64,000 nucleotides of DNA from an uncultured Flavobacteriaceae bacterium (GTDB taxonomy: Bacteria > Bacteroidota > Bacteroidia > Flavobacteriales > Flavobacteriaceae). Positions 45,803-55,307 of this stretch are shown here, in pieces. The position numbers were made by a program, and so were the translations under genes. Location of the stretch: NCBI GenBank assembly GCA_947497245.1, contig CANMFO010000001.1, forward strand, positions 186,001 to 250,000, written 5' to 3'. Positions within the stretch are counted from its first letter, which is position 1. Each line of letters opens with the position of its first letter. The notes under the pieces were generated by a model, which saw nothing but the letters and a program-made list of their open reading frames with translations, did no database searches and was not told the origin of the DNA.

Positions 45803-46215
45803 GCTTGAATTTTGATTAAACTACTTCGAAAAAACCTTAATAAAACCGATTTGGGGGAGCAACGATCCAAAGGACTGTTCTATCTTCCTCGAATAGTATG
45901 CCAAAAATTCAAAAGATTTATAATCAGCAATTTACGACTATATTGTTCGAAATTCCAGCTGAACCGTGTATAGCATTTTTACAAAAAATGTCAAATAAAT
46001 TTACAGTCAAAAGGATAAAGCAAAATTCTTTGATGCGACCGGAAATTCGAGAAGAGAGCGATTTGGCATCAATGAAATGGGTGAGGGGTTTCCTGACCTA
46101 AAAAGGAGTACCGGGCCGATACGAAATAATCGGAATGGGCAAGGGAAACCCTACTTGGTAGATCAAGAATTGGGGAACACTGCCCGGGCCCAAAGGCCGA
46201 TGCATTTCAAGCGGC
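45803..46215. other. 413-bp intergenic region
   Basis: AT-rich. A 67-codon plus-strand frame (45898-46101) has no recognisable domain and no support from neighbours, so I do not call it. The left part must contain the permease promoter; the rest shows no repeat or RNA structure that I can defend. Confidence 0.45.
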
Positions 46216-47619
46216 TCATTGCTTTGAAGCATTTTTGGCCACTTCCGTTAATTTTTCATCGATCATTTGCCTGCTGAGCCATTGTCCCCGGACCATCACT
46301 CCACTGATTTGCCGTAGGGCCTCTAAATTCTCCAGGGGATTGGCGTCGAGCAGGACCAGGTCGGCGTCCAGCCCCTCCGCAATAGTGCCAAAGGTCGATT
46401 CCATACCAAAATAGGTGGCCGGATTCAGGGTTCCCGATCGGATAATTTCGAGGGGGGCGAGTCCTGCCGCACGCATGCCCTGGATTTCATGATGGATGGA
46501 AAATCCGGGGACATTGAAGAGTTGGGGCGCGTCGGATCCCAACAACATCCCGTGGCCTTTGTCCTGCAGCCCCTTGATCAAGGCCCTTCGCACGGTAGTG
46601 AACTGCTCCCATTGCGCTACGTTGAACCCTGTACTCGGTTGGGTCGTTTCGTCTTTCCTTTGTTTCCAGTTGGCCAAAGTGGAAGCGGGCATGTACTTCA
46701 TTTCGGGCTGCTTCAACAGTTCATCCGAACCGACAGGGGCGTACCAACGTTCGAACAGGCTTTGGGTAGGGACGATCCAGACTTGGTTGTCCCTGGCCAT
46801 GGTGACGAGTTCGTCAATTTTATCCATATCGGCCAAGGAAGTAAAATTGAATCCAAAAAAACCGTTCTCATGGGGTTTTACGTTCGCCGATTCCGGCACC
46901 AAACCTTCCAGGAACCCGTCTACATGGTCGATGGAGGCGTACCTGCTTTCCAGGGCATGCCGGATGCCCACGTCTACCGGCACATGGCCCGCAAACGGAA
47001 TGCCCACCTCGTTGGCGGTGCTGACCACCTGATCAAAAACCTCCCGCTCGATTCCAGGATGTATTTTGAGAAAATCATAGCCCGCCTCCCGATAGGCCGT
47101 CACCTTTTGGATGGCCTCCTCGGCCGAAGTCACCGTATTACCGTTTAAGGAAGGACTTGAGGTAAAAATTCGCGGACTCAAGATTTCCCCTTTCAAGGCC
47201 TTTTCCCGAAGCTCCAAATGGGCAGGGTGCCCCAGCATGCCACGGATGGTGGTAATACCGTTTGACAAATACAGAAACAGTGTTTCCTCGATGCGGGTGG
47301 TAGGCGTGTTTGGCGACGGAATATGCGCGTGCATCTCGGCCAATCCGGGCATCAGGAATTTTCCGCTCCCATTTATCTGGGTGGGGTACGTTTCAGCGTT
47401 CTCAAGAGTTGCTGCGATTTGCTGGATTTTCCCCGAATCGATGACGACCTGGAACCCTTCCCTGATTTGACCCGTTCGAACATCGATGAGGTTCGTATTG
47501 CTTATCAATATGGCCGAGGCACTTATCTTTTCTTGGGACTGTGTGCAGGAGATCGATATGAGCAACCCTAGGATGATTGCCATTCTGTGGATTCCGGTAT
47601 TTTGTAATGACCTTTTCAT
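46216..47619 (-). CDS. Amidohydrolase family lipoprotein (metal-dependent hydrolase)
   Basis: A 467-residue lipoprotein (lipobox SISC, Cys25) of the amidohydrolase superfamily. The first metal motif is HAH (His97/His99 in AEMHAHIP). Further ligands are likely Lys209-region (FLKIHPG), His in GHVPVD, His in IDHVDGF, and Asp in LLGSDAP. A small beta-sandwich formed by both ends, ending with DADLVLLDANPLENL, is typical of imidazolonepropionase/dipeptidase-like members. It probably hydrolyses an amide or cyclic amide in the periplasm; the substrate is unknown. It lies 48 bases downstream of the convergent-side CDP-alcohol gene end, same strand, but is transcribed before it. Confidence 0.88.
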   Translation of the reverse strand: MKRSLQNTGIHRMAIILGLLISISCTQSQEKISASAILISNTNLIDVRTGQIREGFQVVIDSGKIQQIAATLENAETYPTQINGSGKFLMPGLAEMHAHIPSPNTPTTRIEETLFLYLSNGITTIRGMLGHPAHLELREKALKGEILSPRIFTSSPSLNGNTVTSAEEAIQKVTAYREAGYDFLKIHPGIEREVFDQVVSTANEVGIPFAGHVPVDVGIRHALESRYASIDHVDGFLEGLVPESANVKPHENGFFGFNFTSLADMDKIDELVTMARDNQVWIVPTQSLFERWYAPVGSDELLKQPEMKYMPASTLANWKQRKDETTQPSTGFNVAQWEQFTTVRRALIKGLQDKGHGMLLGSDAPQLFNVPGFSIHHEIQGMRAAGLAPLEIIRSGTLNPATYFGMESTFGTIAEGLDADLVLLDANPLENLEALRQISGVMVRGQWLSRQMIDEKLTEVAKNASKQ

Positions 47620-47667
47620 TGGATGTACGATTTATATGGATTTGACCTATAGAAAAGTATGAAATTA

Positions 47668-48435
47668 TTAGCGATTTATCAGCCTCCGAAGGCCAATAAA
47701 TATCAATATGAAGACGGAATAGCCCATAAAAAATGGGATGATGTACAATTTTAGGTCCAGTGCCAGCATCAAACCGATGATCAATAGCTGAAAACCAAGC
47801 CCAAAGGTCGAAACCGCGGTCATAAACCAATTGGGAAGATGGTCGCTCTCCACCGCCCTACGGTCCAAACGGTAAATGATCTTGTCGAAAATCCCGTACA
47901 GCATTCTGTACAGATGAAAAAGTAGATCCACATGGCGCTGCCTTTCCCCCTTCATCGCAATGGGCACTTGGTCCTCGAAAACACGACTGGTAGTGTCCCC
48001 ATGGTATTTGTTCCTCAGGATAACATAGTAGTAATTGTACAGGGTACCCTGCAATTGTAGGCCGAAAAAGGCCAACAGGGTATACACCAAAGAACCGTCG
48101 GTGATGTACCATATCGTTATCAATATCAGTAGGTTGAGAATGATGTCGGATACCGAGTCCAGATACCGGCCCGTATAGCTGGGTGTCTTTTTAAGCCGCG
48201 CCAATTCCCCGTCTGCGGCGTCCAAAATGGACTTCAGGACCAGAAAAAAAGCTGTGCCCCAGTAGTAGTGGTTCAAGAGACAGACAATGGCCAACAGGCC
48301 CGATACCACAAAACCTAGGGTGACATGTACCGGGGTGAAGGCGGTATCCTTGAGGGAATGGGCAATAACTTTGGCGATCGGCCTGCCATAGTCCGATAGA
48401 TCCAAAAATCGATTCTCTTTGGGTAACTTGGACAT
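47668..48435 (-). CDS. CDP-alcohol phosphatidyltransferase
   Basis: I start at the ATG at 48435 (MSKLPKENRF); a longer frame to 48567 adds a segment unlike any family member. The 255-residue membrane enzyme has the complete CDP-alcohol signature starting at Asp75: D75-G-x2-A79-R80-x8-G89-x3-D93-x3-D97, which holds the Mg2+ ions and the CDP-diacylglycerol. Six or so membrane helices follow. It transfers a phosphatidyl group to an alcohol such as glycerol phosphate, serine or inositol; which one cannot be read from the motif. Insertion of about 40 residues near the middle (HGDTTSRVFEDQ) distinguishes it from PgsA. Confidence 0.9.
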   Translation of the reverse strand: MSKLPKENRFLDLSDYGRPIAKVIAHSLKDTAFTPVHVTLGFVVSGLLAIVCLLNHYYWGTAFFLVLKSILDAADGELARLKKTPSYTGRYLDSVSDIILNLLILITIWYITDGSLVYTLLAFFGLQLQGTLYNYYYVILRNKYHGDTTSRVFEDQVPIAMKGERQRHVDLLFHLYRMLYGIFDKIIYRLDRRAVESDHLPNWFMTAVSTFGLGFQLLIIGLMLALDLKLYIIPFFMGYSVFILIFIGLRRLINR

Positions 48436-48571
48436 TTTGGAAAGTGATGGAAAGAAAATCCGGGAACGGTAACACGCTGGCCCGGCGCACTCCACAGCAC
48501 CTTGTACAAAAGTAATAATTATCCCACAATCTGGTAAAAAGCTTTTGCAGATATCCTGTGGAGGCATTATT

Positions 48572-49450
48572 CTAATCGTCGGGTTTGTCGATGATCACTT
48601 TCCGTTCCTTAAGATGGTACCGATCGCCCATGCCCAGCGCATAGAAAAGATGTTCACTGGAAGGAAGAACTTTTAGGTAGCTGCCTTCCCTGGACCAGAA
48701 GGTGCCGTCGTAGATCAGTACCTTGCCCTGGCCGATAACGTCGCAGGTATTTCCCTGCACGATCAGGGCGGTGCGCTCATCGATTCCGATTCCCAAGAGT
48801 TCGGGCCGATTTTTAAGGATTTGAAACATGTCAAATTGCCTGTTGCGGGCCATGACGTGCTGATCAATGGCAATGTTCTTTATAAATCCGAACCCCTCTT
48901 CATGGTCCCCCATCATGATCTGGTTGTTTTCGGTATCCCCCCGGGCGAGATAGGAACCCTGTATTGTGGCGCCCGCTGAAGAGCCTCCCACAACACCGCC
49001 CTTGTCCAGGATCTGCCATAGCATCTTTTCGGTTTTTGTACCGGCATAGGCATCCACAAGGCGCCATTGGCGCCCTCCGGTAAACCATACCGCCCTGGCA
49101 TTTTTCAAGGGTTTTATAAACGCTTCGGTATCCGCTTCCTTTTTGTCGCTGGTATGGAGCACGACCACGTCCTTCACGCCGGAATTCCTCAATTGCCGTG
49201 CAAAACCATGGTCCTGGCCATAGGTTGCCGCGCCCCCGGCAGTGGGTATTACGACCATTGGTGCGTCGGGACCTCCGGCCAACGCTATGAACCTTTGTAG
49301 TATGGTGTCTACAACACGCCCGCCCCCCACAATGACCAATGCCCCTTTTTCAGGTCCCGTGGTCAGGGCGCGTTGGGGATTCTCTTGGGCACAGCTACGC
49401 GGATAAAAGCTTGAAACAACTAGGAATAAAAGGATACATTTAATTTTCAT
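48572..49450 (-). CDS. Cyanophycinase-like S51 family peptidase
   Basis: A 292-residue secreted serine peptidase (signal to about residue 21). The nucleophile is in GGSSAGA (Ser158), preceded by FTGGRQWRL, and the conserved DQHVMARNR (His198) follows, as in cyanophycinase. Cyanophycinases cleave beta-Asp-Arg dipeptides from the storage polymer cyanophycin; extracellular versions let bacteria use it as food. No cyanophycin synthetase is visible here, so a scavenging or other Asp-peptide role is more likely. It is 136 bases upstream of the CDP-alcohol gene's chosen start. Confidence 0.85.
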   Translation of the reverse strand: MKIKCILLFLVVSSFYPRSCAQENPQRALTTGPEKGALVIVGGGRVVDTILQRFIALAGGPDAPMVVIPTAGGAATYGQDHGFARQLRNSGVKDVVVLHTSDKKEADTEAFIKPLKNARAVWFTGGRQWRLVDAYAGTKTEKMLWQILDKGGVVGGSSAGATIQGSYLARGDTENNQIMMGDHEEGFGFIKNIAIDQHVMARNRQFDMFQILKNRPELLGIGIDERTALIVQGNTCDVIGQGKVLIYDGTFWSREGSYLKVLPSSEHLFYALGMGDRYHLKERKVIIDKPDD

Positions 49451-49486
49451 ATATGGAGTTGGTTTGATTTCATATTTTGGAGGGAC

Positions 49487-50065
49487 TCACCAAGTGTCCC
49501 TCGATTTGACGTTCTCGGAACAGAGCCTTACGATTTCGGTTATCCGCTTTTGTCGGGTTTCCGCCCGCTTGGCCTGATGCAGCCAATACAGATAGCCTTT
49601 TCGTTGGCCCCTTGTAAAACCTTGGTAATTGGCATATGCCCGGGGGTTGCGGTCGAGGGCTTTCTGTAGATCCTCGGGGACCACCTCGTTTTCCACGTCG
49701 TCCAGGGCGGCCCATGACCCATTTTTTTTGGCTGCCTCGATCGTGGCAAGACCACTTTGGTGCATCTGCCCCTTCGCCGTCAATTCCTGGATATGGCCTT
49801 TATTGACCCTGCTCCAAACACTCTTGGGCTTTCTGGGACAGAAATACTGCCGTCGTTTGCCATTCCCCAGGCTCTTCACCGTGCTGTCGATCCATCCGTA
49901 ACAAAGGGCGATTTTTACCGCTTCTTCCCACCGCATGCTGGCTTTTTTATGGCCAACGGCATAAAAAATAAGATAGATACCCGGGACCTGGGCATGGTTT
50001 TCGTGCAGCCAGTCGCGAAATTCGGTATCGTTCCTGAAATAATGCTCTTGTATTTCCTTCATCAA
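49487..50065 (-). CDS. YdeI/OmpD-associated family protein
   Basis: A 192-residue cytoplasmic protein with the YdeI landmarks: FRDWLHENHAQVPGIYL, then MRWEEAVKIALCYGWIDSTVKSL and RKPKSVWSRVNKGHI in the N-terminal domain, and a helical C-terminus (VPEDLQKALDRNPRAYANYQGF) rich in Arg and Lys. The family has been linked to bacteriocin protection in Bacteroidota annotation, without biochemical proof. A second member with a different domain order lies at 28607. It is divergent from the ThuA fusion at 50197. Confidence 0.85.
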   Translation of the reverse strand: MMKEIQEHYFRNDTEFRDWLHENHAQVPGIYLIFYAVGHKKASMRWEEAVKIALCYGWIDSTVKSLGNGKRRQYFCPRKPKSVWSRVNKGHIQELTAKGQMHQSGLATIEAAKKNGSWAALDDVENEVVPEDLQKALDRNPRAYANYQGFTRGQRKGYLYWLHQAKRAETRQKRITEIVRLCSENVKSRDTW

Positions 50066-50117
50066 ATGGGGGCGGTTCTAACATTTTCCCTAAAAATAGT
50101 ACATTATGGGCTATCGA

Positions 50118-50150
50118 TTTGGTAATTCATTAACGGAATCCTTACTTTTA
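50118..50150 (+). promoter_or_regulatory. Candidate promoter of the ThuA/sugar-dehydrogenase fusion
   Basis: TTTG (50118-50121) and TACTTTTA (50143-50150) are separated by 21 bases. They fit the Bacteroidota -33 TTG and -7 TAnnTTTG pattern with one mismatch. The start codon is about 45 bases further on. Confidence 0.35.
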
Positions 50151-50196
50151 GTGGATTGAACAAATTCAAACTTCAACTCAACAACGTACTTAGTAT

Positions 50197-53100
50197 ATGA
50201 AAAAAACAATTCTAGCAGCAGTCCTTGTGTTGGGACTCCTTATCAGTTCATGTGGAAACAAAAGGGAAGGGAAACCGAAGGTTTTGGTGTTTTCCAAGAC
50301 GATGGGCTTCAAACACGCCTCCATTCCGGCCGGTATGGCGGCCGTCCAGAAACTGGGCGCTGAAAACGGATTCGAAGTGGATACCACCAGGAACGCTGAG
50401 GTGTTCAACGAGGAGAACCTCAAACAGTATTCGGCAATACTATTTTTGAGCACCACCGGAAATATCCTGGACCACCACCAAGAAGCCGCTTTTGAGCGAT
50501 ATATACAGGCTGGCGGCGGTTTTGTCGGTATACACGCCGCGGCCGATACCGAATATGACTGGGGATGGTACAATAAACTGGTCGGTGCCTATTTCGAAAG
50601 CCATCCAGCCGGTACCCCGGAGGCCGATTTTGTGATCAAGGACAAGAATTTCGGAGCCACCGAATTTTTTACCGATTCCATATGGCACAGGACCGACGAA
50701 CTGTACAGCTACAAAAAAATAAATCCGGACATCAACGTATTGATGACCCTGGACGAATCTACCTATGAGGGTGGCACGAACGGGGATTTCCATCCCATTG
50801 CCTGGTACCACGATTTTGATGGGGGACGGGCATTTTATACAGGGGGCGGACATACCAATGAGAGCTATTCGGAGGAACTGTTCCTAAAACACCTTTTGGG
50901 CGGCATCCGGTACGCGATCGGGAAAAATGAAAATTTGGATTACAGCAGGGCGGTGACCCAATTACCACCGGACATCGATCGTTTTTCCAAAATAAGCCTC
51001 TCAGTGGGGAAGTTCTTTGAGCCCACTGAAATGGCCATCTTGCCCGACAACGACGTGCTTATCGCACAGCGTAGGGGAGAGATCATGTTGTACAAAGATG
51101 CGACCAAGGAATTGACACAAGTGGCAACCTTGGATGTCTATCACCAGACTTTGGACACCCCTGGGGTAAATGCGGAAGAAGGCCTGATGGGTCTGCAAAA
51201 GGATCCCAATTTTGCCACCAACAATTGGATCTATGTATTCTACAGCCCGACCGGTGACAAATGGGTGAACCGCTTGTCCCGCTTTAAGTTCAAGGACGAT
51301 ACCTTTGATATGTCCTCCGAGCAGGTCATTTTGGATGTGGATTCGCAACGAGAGATCTGCTGCCATACGGGAGGTTCCATTGCTTTCGATGGAGAGGGGC
51401 TGCTATACCTGTCCACGGGCGATAATTCCACCCCCTTTAATGAAAAAGGGGTCAAATATGTCAACAACGGCTACGCGCCCCTGAACGATATTCCCGGGCA
51501 CCAACAGTACGATGCACGACGGTCCTCCGGAAATACGAACGATCTGAGGGGGAAAATACTTCGGATCAAGGTGAACGAGGATGGGAGCTATGACATTCCG
51601 GAAGGCAACCTTTTCCCTGTCGGGACCGAGAAAACACGCCCGGAGATCTATACCATGGGGCATCGCAACCCGTACCGAATTTCAGTAGACCCCAAAAAAG
51701 GATATGTGTATTGGGGCGATGTGGGCCCAGATGCGCGCGAGGACAGTATTGGCGTCCGTGGGCCTAGGGGCTACGACGAAATGAACCAGGCCCGCTCGGC
51801 CGGTAATTTTGGATGGCCATTGTTCATTGGAGACAACAAACCTTATAATGCCTATAATTACGAAACAGGCGAAAATGGCGCTGCTTTCGACCCGGAAAAA
51901 CCTATCAACAACTCACGGAACAACACGGGCTTGACCGAACTGCCCCCCGCACAGCCGGCCTATATGTTCTACCCCTATGTGGATTCGCCCGACTTTCCCC
52001 AGGCAGGTACCGGGGGGAGAAATGCCATGGCCGGACCGACCTATTACGCTGACCTATATCCTGGGAACCAAAATCTGCCGGACTACTACAACGAAAAGGT
52101 GATCATATACGATTGGATGCGCGGATGGATGATGGCGGTGACCCTCTTTGAGGACGGATCGGTGAACAAAATGGAACCCTTTGCCTCGGACATCGACGTG
52201 AACAACCTGATCGATATGGAACTCGGTCCGGACGGGAAGATCTACCTACTGGAATACGGCAGCGGGTGGTTTTCCCAAAACGATGACTCCGGTCTTGGCT
52301 ATATTGAATACAATAGCGGCAATCGTGCCCCTGTGATCGATAACATGATCGTGGACCACACCTCGGGAAAACTGCCCCTGTCCATAAAGGCCAAGGTCGA
52401 GGCGCGGGACAGGGAAGGGGATGCCATGACCTACGTATGGGACCTAGGCAATGGTGAGACCAAGGAGACCGCAGTGCCCGAACTGAGCCATACCTATGAA
52501 ACGGCCGGTGATTACAAGGTTTCGGTGGAAGTAAGGGATGACAAGGGCGAAGCTGCGAAAAGTGGTATCTCCTCCGTGGTCGCTGGAAACTCCAGACCAG
52601 AACTGGCCATTGACCTCAGTGGCGGCAATTCCTCCTTCTTTATTTCAGGAGTGCCCATAAACTATAAGGTATCGGTTACGGATCCCGATGGAAACGAGAC
52701 CATCGATTCGGACAATGTATTTGTATCGGTGGACTATATGGAGGGCATGGACGAGGTAAATATGTCCTTGGGCCACCAACAAGTATCCGCGGCGGTAACC
52801 GGTAAGGCCCTTACCCAAGCGATGGATTGCAAGACCTGTCACAAGGAGGCAGCGGCTTCCGTGGGACCGAACTATCGCGACGTTGCCGAAAAATATAAGA
52901 ACGATCCCAAGGCCCTGGGTTACCTACAGAAGAAGATCGTGGACGGCGGTACCGGGGTATGGGGCGAAGTGATGATGCCGGCGCACCCAGATGTTACGGC
53001 CGATGAGTCCCGGCAGATAGCCCTGTACATCCAATCGTTGGTCGATACGGGAAGCAAGAGGAAATCGTTGCCTATGGCCGGAAGCGTGGTCCCGAAACCA

Positions 53101-53607
53101 TCACCGACCGACAACGTGATGGTGCTTACCGCGAGCTATACCGATCAGGGAATGGAAGGGGCCATCCCCTTGACCGGGGTAAAATCGGTCACATTGCGCG
53201 GGAGTACCGTACCGTTCACGGGAAGTGATAAGGCCGATGGTTTTATGCCCGTGGAGTTCAACGGGATGAAGTTGATGATCGTACCTGCCGAAGAAGGTTG
53301 GTTTGTCTTGGAAGATATCGATTTAAAGGGGGTAAGCTCCGTAATGCTCACTGCCGGTTGGCAGGAGCCCCCGACCGCCGGATTGCATTTTGAAATGCGA
53401 TTGAACGCCCCGGACGGGGAGTTGTTGGGAGCGGGTAGCATGCCTACCCCGGTTAAGGGGCAGCCGGGCGGAATGGTCCCCATAGCGATCAACAAGTCCA
53501 CCGACGTCAAGGCAAAGGAGATCTACTTCGTACATAAGCCCAAGGAAGGGGAGGACCGGGGTGCAGGCCCGGTGGCCCTGATGAACGTGAGGTTCAACGG
53601 AAGGTAA
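50197..53607 (+). CDS. ThuA / sugar dehydrogenase / PKD / cytochrome c / CBM fusion lipoprotein
   Basis: An 1136-residue lipoprotein (lipobox LISSC, Cys19). Domains in order: ThuA-like (about 28-235; KVLVFSKTMGFKHASI, GFVGIHAAADTEY); glucose/sorbosone-type dehydrogenase propeller (about 260-700; EGLMGLQKDPNF, MGHRNPYRISVDP); PKD (about 720-800; HTYETAGDYKVSVEV); cytochrome c (about 870-950) with Cys878-x2-Cys881-His882 and axial-Met candidates Met926/927 (MMPAHP); and a C-terminal carbohydrate-binding-like sandwich. I infer oxidation of a sugar outside the inner membrane with electrons passed to the attached haem. A promoter-like sequence precedes it and a strong terminator follows. Confidence 0.9.
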   Translation: MKKTILAAVLVLGLLISSCGNKREGKPKVLVFSKTMGFKHASIPAGMAAVQKLGAENGFEVDTTRNAEVFNEENLKQYSAILFLSTTGNILDHHQEAAFERYIQAGGGFVGIHAAADTEYDWGWYNKLVGAYFESHPAGTPEADFVIKDKNFGATEFFTDSIWHRTDELYSYKKINPDINVLMTLDESTYEGGTNGDFHPIAWYHDFDGGRAFYTGGGHTNESYSEELFLKHLLGGIRYAIGKNENLDYSRAVTQLPPDIDRFSKISLSVGKFFEPTEMAILPDNDVLIAQRRGEIMLYKDATKELTQVATLDVYHQTLDTPGVNAEEGLMGLQKDPNFATNNWIYVFYSPTGDKWVNRLSRFKFKDDTFDMSSEQVILDVDSQREICCHTGGSIAFDGEGLLYLSTGDNSTPFNEKGVKYVNNGYAPLNDIPGHQQYDARRSSGNTNDLRGKILRIKVNEDGSYDIPEGNLFPVGTEKTRPEIYTMGHRNPYRISVDPKKGYVYWGDVGPDAREDSIGVRGPRGYDEMNQARSAGNFGWPLFIGDNKPYNAYNYETGENGAAFDPEKPINNSRNNTGLTELPPAQPAYMFYPYVDSPDFPQAGTGGRNAMAGPTYYADLYPGNQNLPDYYNEKVIIYDWMRGWMMAVTLFEDGSVNKMEPFASDIDVNNLIDMELGPDGKIYLLEYGSGWFSQNDDSGLGYIEYNSGNRAPVIDNMIVDHTSGKLPLSIKAKVEARDREGDAMTYVWDLGNGETKETAVPELSHTYETAGDYKVSVEVRDDKGEAAKSGISSVVAGNSRPELAIDLSGGNSSFFISGVPINYKVSVTDPDGNETIDSDNVFVSVDYMEGMDEVNMSLGHQQVSAAVTGKALTQAMDCKTCHKEAAASVGPNYRDVAEKYKNDPKALGYLQKKIVDGGTGVWGEVMMPAHPDVTADESRQIALYIQSLVDTGSKRKSLPMAGSVVPKPSPTDNVMVLTASYTDQGMEGAIPLTGVKSVTLRGSTVPFTGSDKADGFMPVEFNGMKLMIVPAEEGWFVLEDIDLKGVSSVMLTAGWQEPPTAGLHFEMRLNAPDGELLGAGSMPTPVKGQPGGMVPIAINKSTDVKAKEIYFVHKPKEGEDRGAGPVALMNVRFNGR

Positions 53608-53630
53608 TTCCCGGAATATTTTAAAATTTT

Positions 53631-53660
53631 AAGGCACCCCGATATCGGGGTGCCTTTTTT
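53631..53660 (+). terminator. Strong Rho-independent terminator
   Basis: Positions 53631-53656 are a perfect 26-bp palindrome centred on GATATC, with arms AAGGCACCCC and GGGGTGCCTT, followed by more T (53657-53660). It lies 24 bases after the fusion gene stop and 43 before the stop of the convergent sulfatase, so it may serve both. Confidence 0.88.
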
Positions 53661-53698
53661 GTTGGCGACAGGTCGATGGAATGGCCAGGGGAGGACCG

Positions 53699-55291
53699 CT
53701 AGTCTTTGGAAGTGGCATAGTTGCTGGTATTCAGGCCGGGCGCCACCGCTTCGTACCGTGCCGCCATTTCCTGTAACTTTCCAGGAAACTGCGCGGCAAG
53801 ATCGTACAGTTCGCTCGGGTCTTTTTTGATGTCATAGAGTTCCCAATCCCCGCCGTTCATCCGTACGATCTTAAAGTCCCCACTACGGAACATGCGGAAC
53901 TTATCGAGCCCGGAGATGAAATGGTCCGGTTCCTTCCGTTCCCTACCCTCAAAAATGGGAAGCAACGATTTTCCATGAAGGGGCAGTGTGGCATATCCAT
54001 TGATGGAGTCGGGATAGGAAACATTCAGAATATCCAGAAAGGTGGGCGCAAGGTCCACCACATGGCCCGGCTGTTGTGTCAGGGTACCGGGGGAGATCTT
54101 TCCGGGCCAATAGGCGATGAAGGGGGTATGGCTTCCGCCCTCATGCCCACATTGCTTGTACTGTCTGTACGGGGTATTGGCCAAATTTGCCCAGGTGCTC
54201 CGCAAACTCCAGTACGAATCGGCGGGCCCCGGTTGCACGTTCTTGATCTTGTTGGTATAGAACGGACAAGCGCCATTATCTACCAGGAACAGGACGATTG
54301 TGTTGTCCAGCTTTTTGGCCTGTCCCAGTTTTTCGAGCACCCTGCCGATATTTTGGTCCATGCGATCGATGATGGCAGCATAAACGGCCATCTCCAGGTC
54401 CAGGGAATCTTTTTGGGCCGGGGAAAGACCCTCCCAAGGGTAATAGTCGGTATAGCTGGGGACCAACGGCCCTCTCAAGGTGTTCAGGTTTCCTTCGGGC
54501 GGACTCAGCCGGGTGTCCTTGGGAAGGACCTGTAGTTCCTCCATTCTTTTAAAGCGTTGTTGCCTTAGGCTGTCCCAGCCCTGGAGGTACTTTCCGCGGT
54601 ATTTTGCAATGTCCTCTGGTCGCGCCTGCAATGGATAATGGGCCGCGTGATAGGGGAGGTACAGGAAGAAAGGATGTTCTTCCTTGAACGTATCGTCCAA
54701 CCAGTCCAGGGCATAGTCGGTTATGAAGTCCGTTTTGTACATGGGCGATCGCTCATGCTTTATTTCCTTTGCATCCAGTTCTTTTCCGTTCAGGTAAAAG
54801 GGCCTTTCAAAAGCTCCCCCGGGAGGAAGAAAGTACTCCGTTGTGGCCCAAAAGTGGAACGAACGGTCAAAGACATTTTCTGCCCTGCAGTAGTCGGGCA
54901 CCCATTTGTCGAAGTGTTCCTTTCCGCTCATGATATTGGTATAGCCCGCCTGTTTGGTCAACTGCGCCAAGTGCACCGCGCCCTTGCCACCACTGTAAAG
55001 ACCGGTGAGCAGGGAGGAACGGGTCGGATTGCATTTCGCCATATTGTAAAAAGTGGTGAAACGGAGCCCTTCTTCCGCCAAAAAGTCGAGATTGGGAGTG
55101 CTGATCTCCCCGCCATAGGCACCGATATCGGAAATACCGATATCATCGGCCATTATCAGGACAATGTTGGGCTTTTGGGCCGCTGTCGGCGTTTGGGATT
55201 CTTTTGGGCCGCAGGAGGACAGTGAGCACGCGAGCAGCACCAAAATTGGAAAAACACTTCGCTTGTGAAATTTGATGTAGAGGCCTTTCAT
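53699..55291 (-). CDS. Sulfatase (formylglycine-type arylsulfatase family), lipoprotein
   Basis: I start at the ATG at 55291 (MKGLYIKFHK), giving 530 residues with a lipobox LSSC (Cys27); a longer frame to 55426 lacks a signal. The active-site signature is C-N-P-T-R (Cys87-Arg91), where Cys would be converted to formylglycine by a maturase (none adjacent). Asp49-Asp50 in IMADDIG are calcium ligands. Other family blocks: GKEHFDKW, LVDNGACPF and the C-terminal FKIVRMNGGDWELYDIKKDP. It removes sulfate esters, probably from a polysaccharide or glycan, at the cell surface. It is 16 bases downstream of the ankyrin gene. Confidence 0.92.
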   Translation of the reverse strand: MKGLYIKFHKRSVFPILVLLACSLSSCGPKESQTPTAAQKPNIVLIMADDIGISDIGAYGGEISTPNLDFLAEEGLRFTTFYNMAKCNPTRSSLLTGLYSGGKGAVHLAQLTKQAGYTNIMSGKEHFDKWVPDYCRAENVFDRSFHFWATTEYFLPPGGAFERPFYLNGKELDAKEIKHERSPMYKTDFITDYALDWLDDTFKEEHPFFLYLPYHAAHYPLQARPEDIAKYRGKYLQGWDSLRQQRFKRMEELQVLPKDTRLSPPEGNLNTLRGPLVPSYTDYYPWEGLSPAQKDSLDLEMAVYAAIIDRMDQNIGRVLEKLGQAKKLDNTIVLFLVDNGACPFYTNKIKNVQPGPADSYWSLRSTWANLANTPYRQYKQCGHEGGSHTPFIAYWPGKISPGTLTQQPGHVVDLAPTFLDILNVSYPDSINGYATLPLHGKSLLPIFEGRERKEPDHFISGLDKFRMFRSGDFKIVRMNGGDWELYDIKKDPSELYDLAAQFPGKLQEMAARYEAVAPGLNTSNYATSKD

Positions 55292-55307
55292 ATTTTTTGA
55301 TCGAGCA

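Noticed and set aside
45898-46101. Small 67-residue protein
   Set aside because: No domain, signal peptide or membrane helix, no clear ribosome-binding site, and it lies in AT-rich non-coding DNA.
54638-55225. 195-codon plus-strand frame opposite the sulfatase
   Set aside because: Antisense to conserved sulfatase motifs and without family features.
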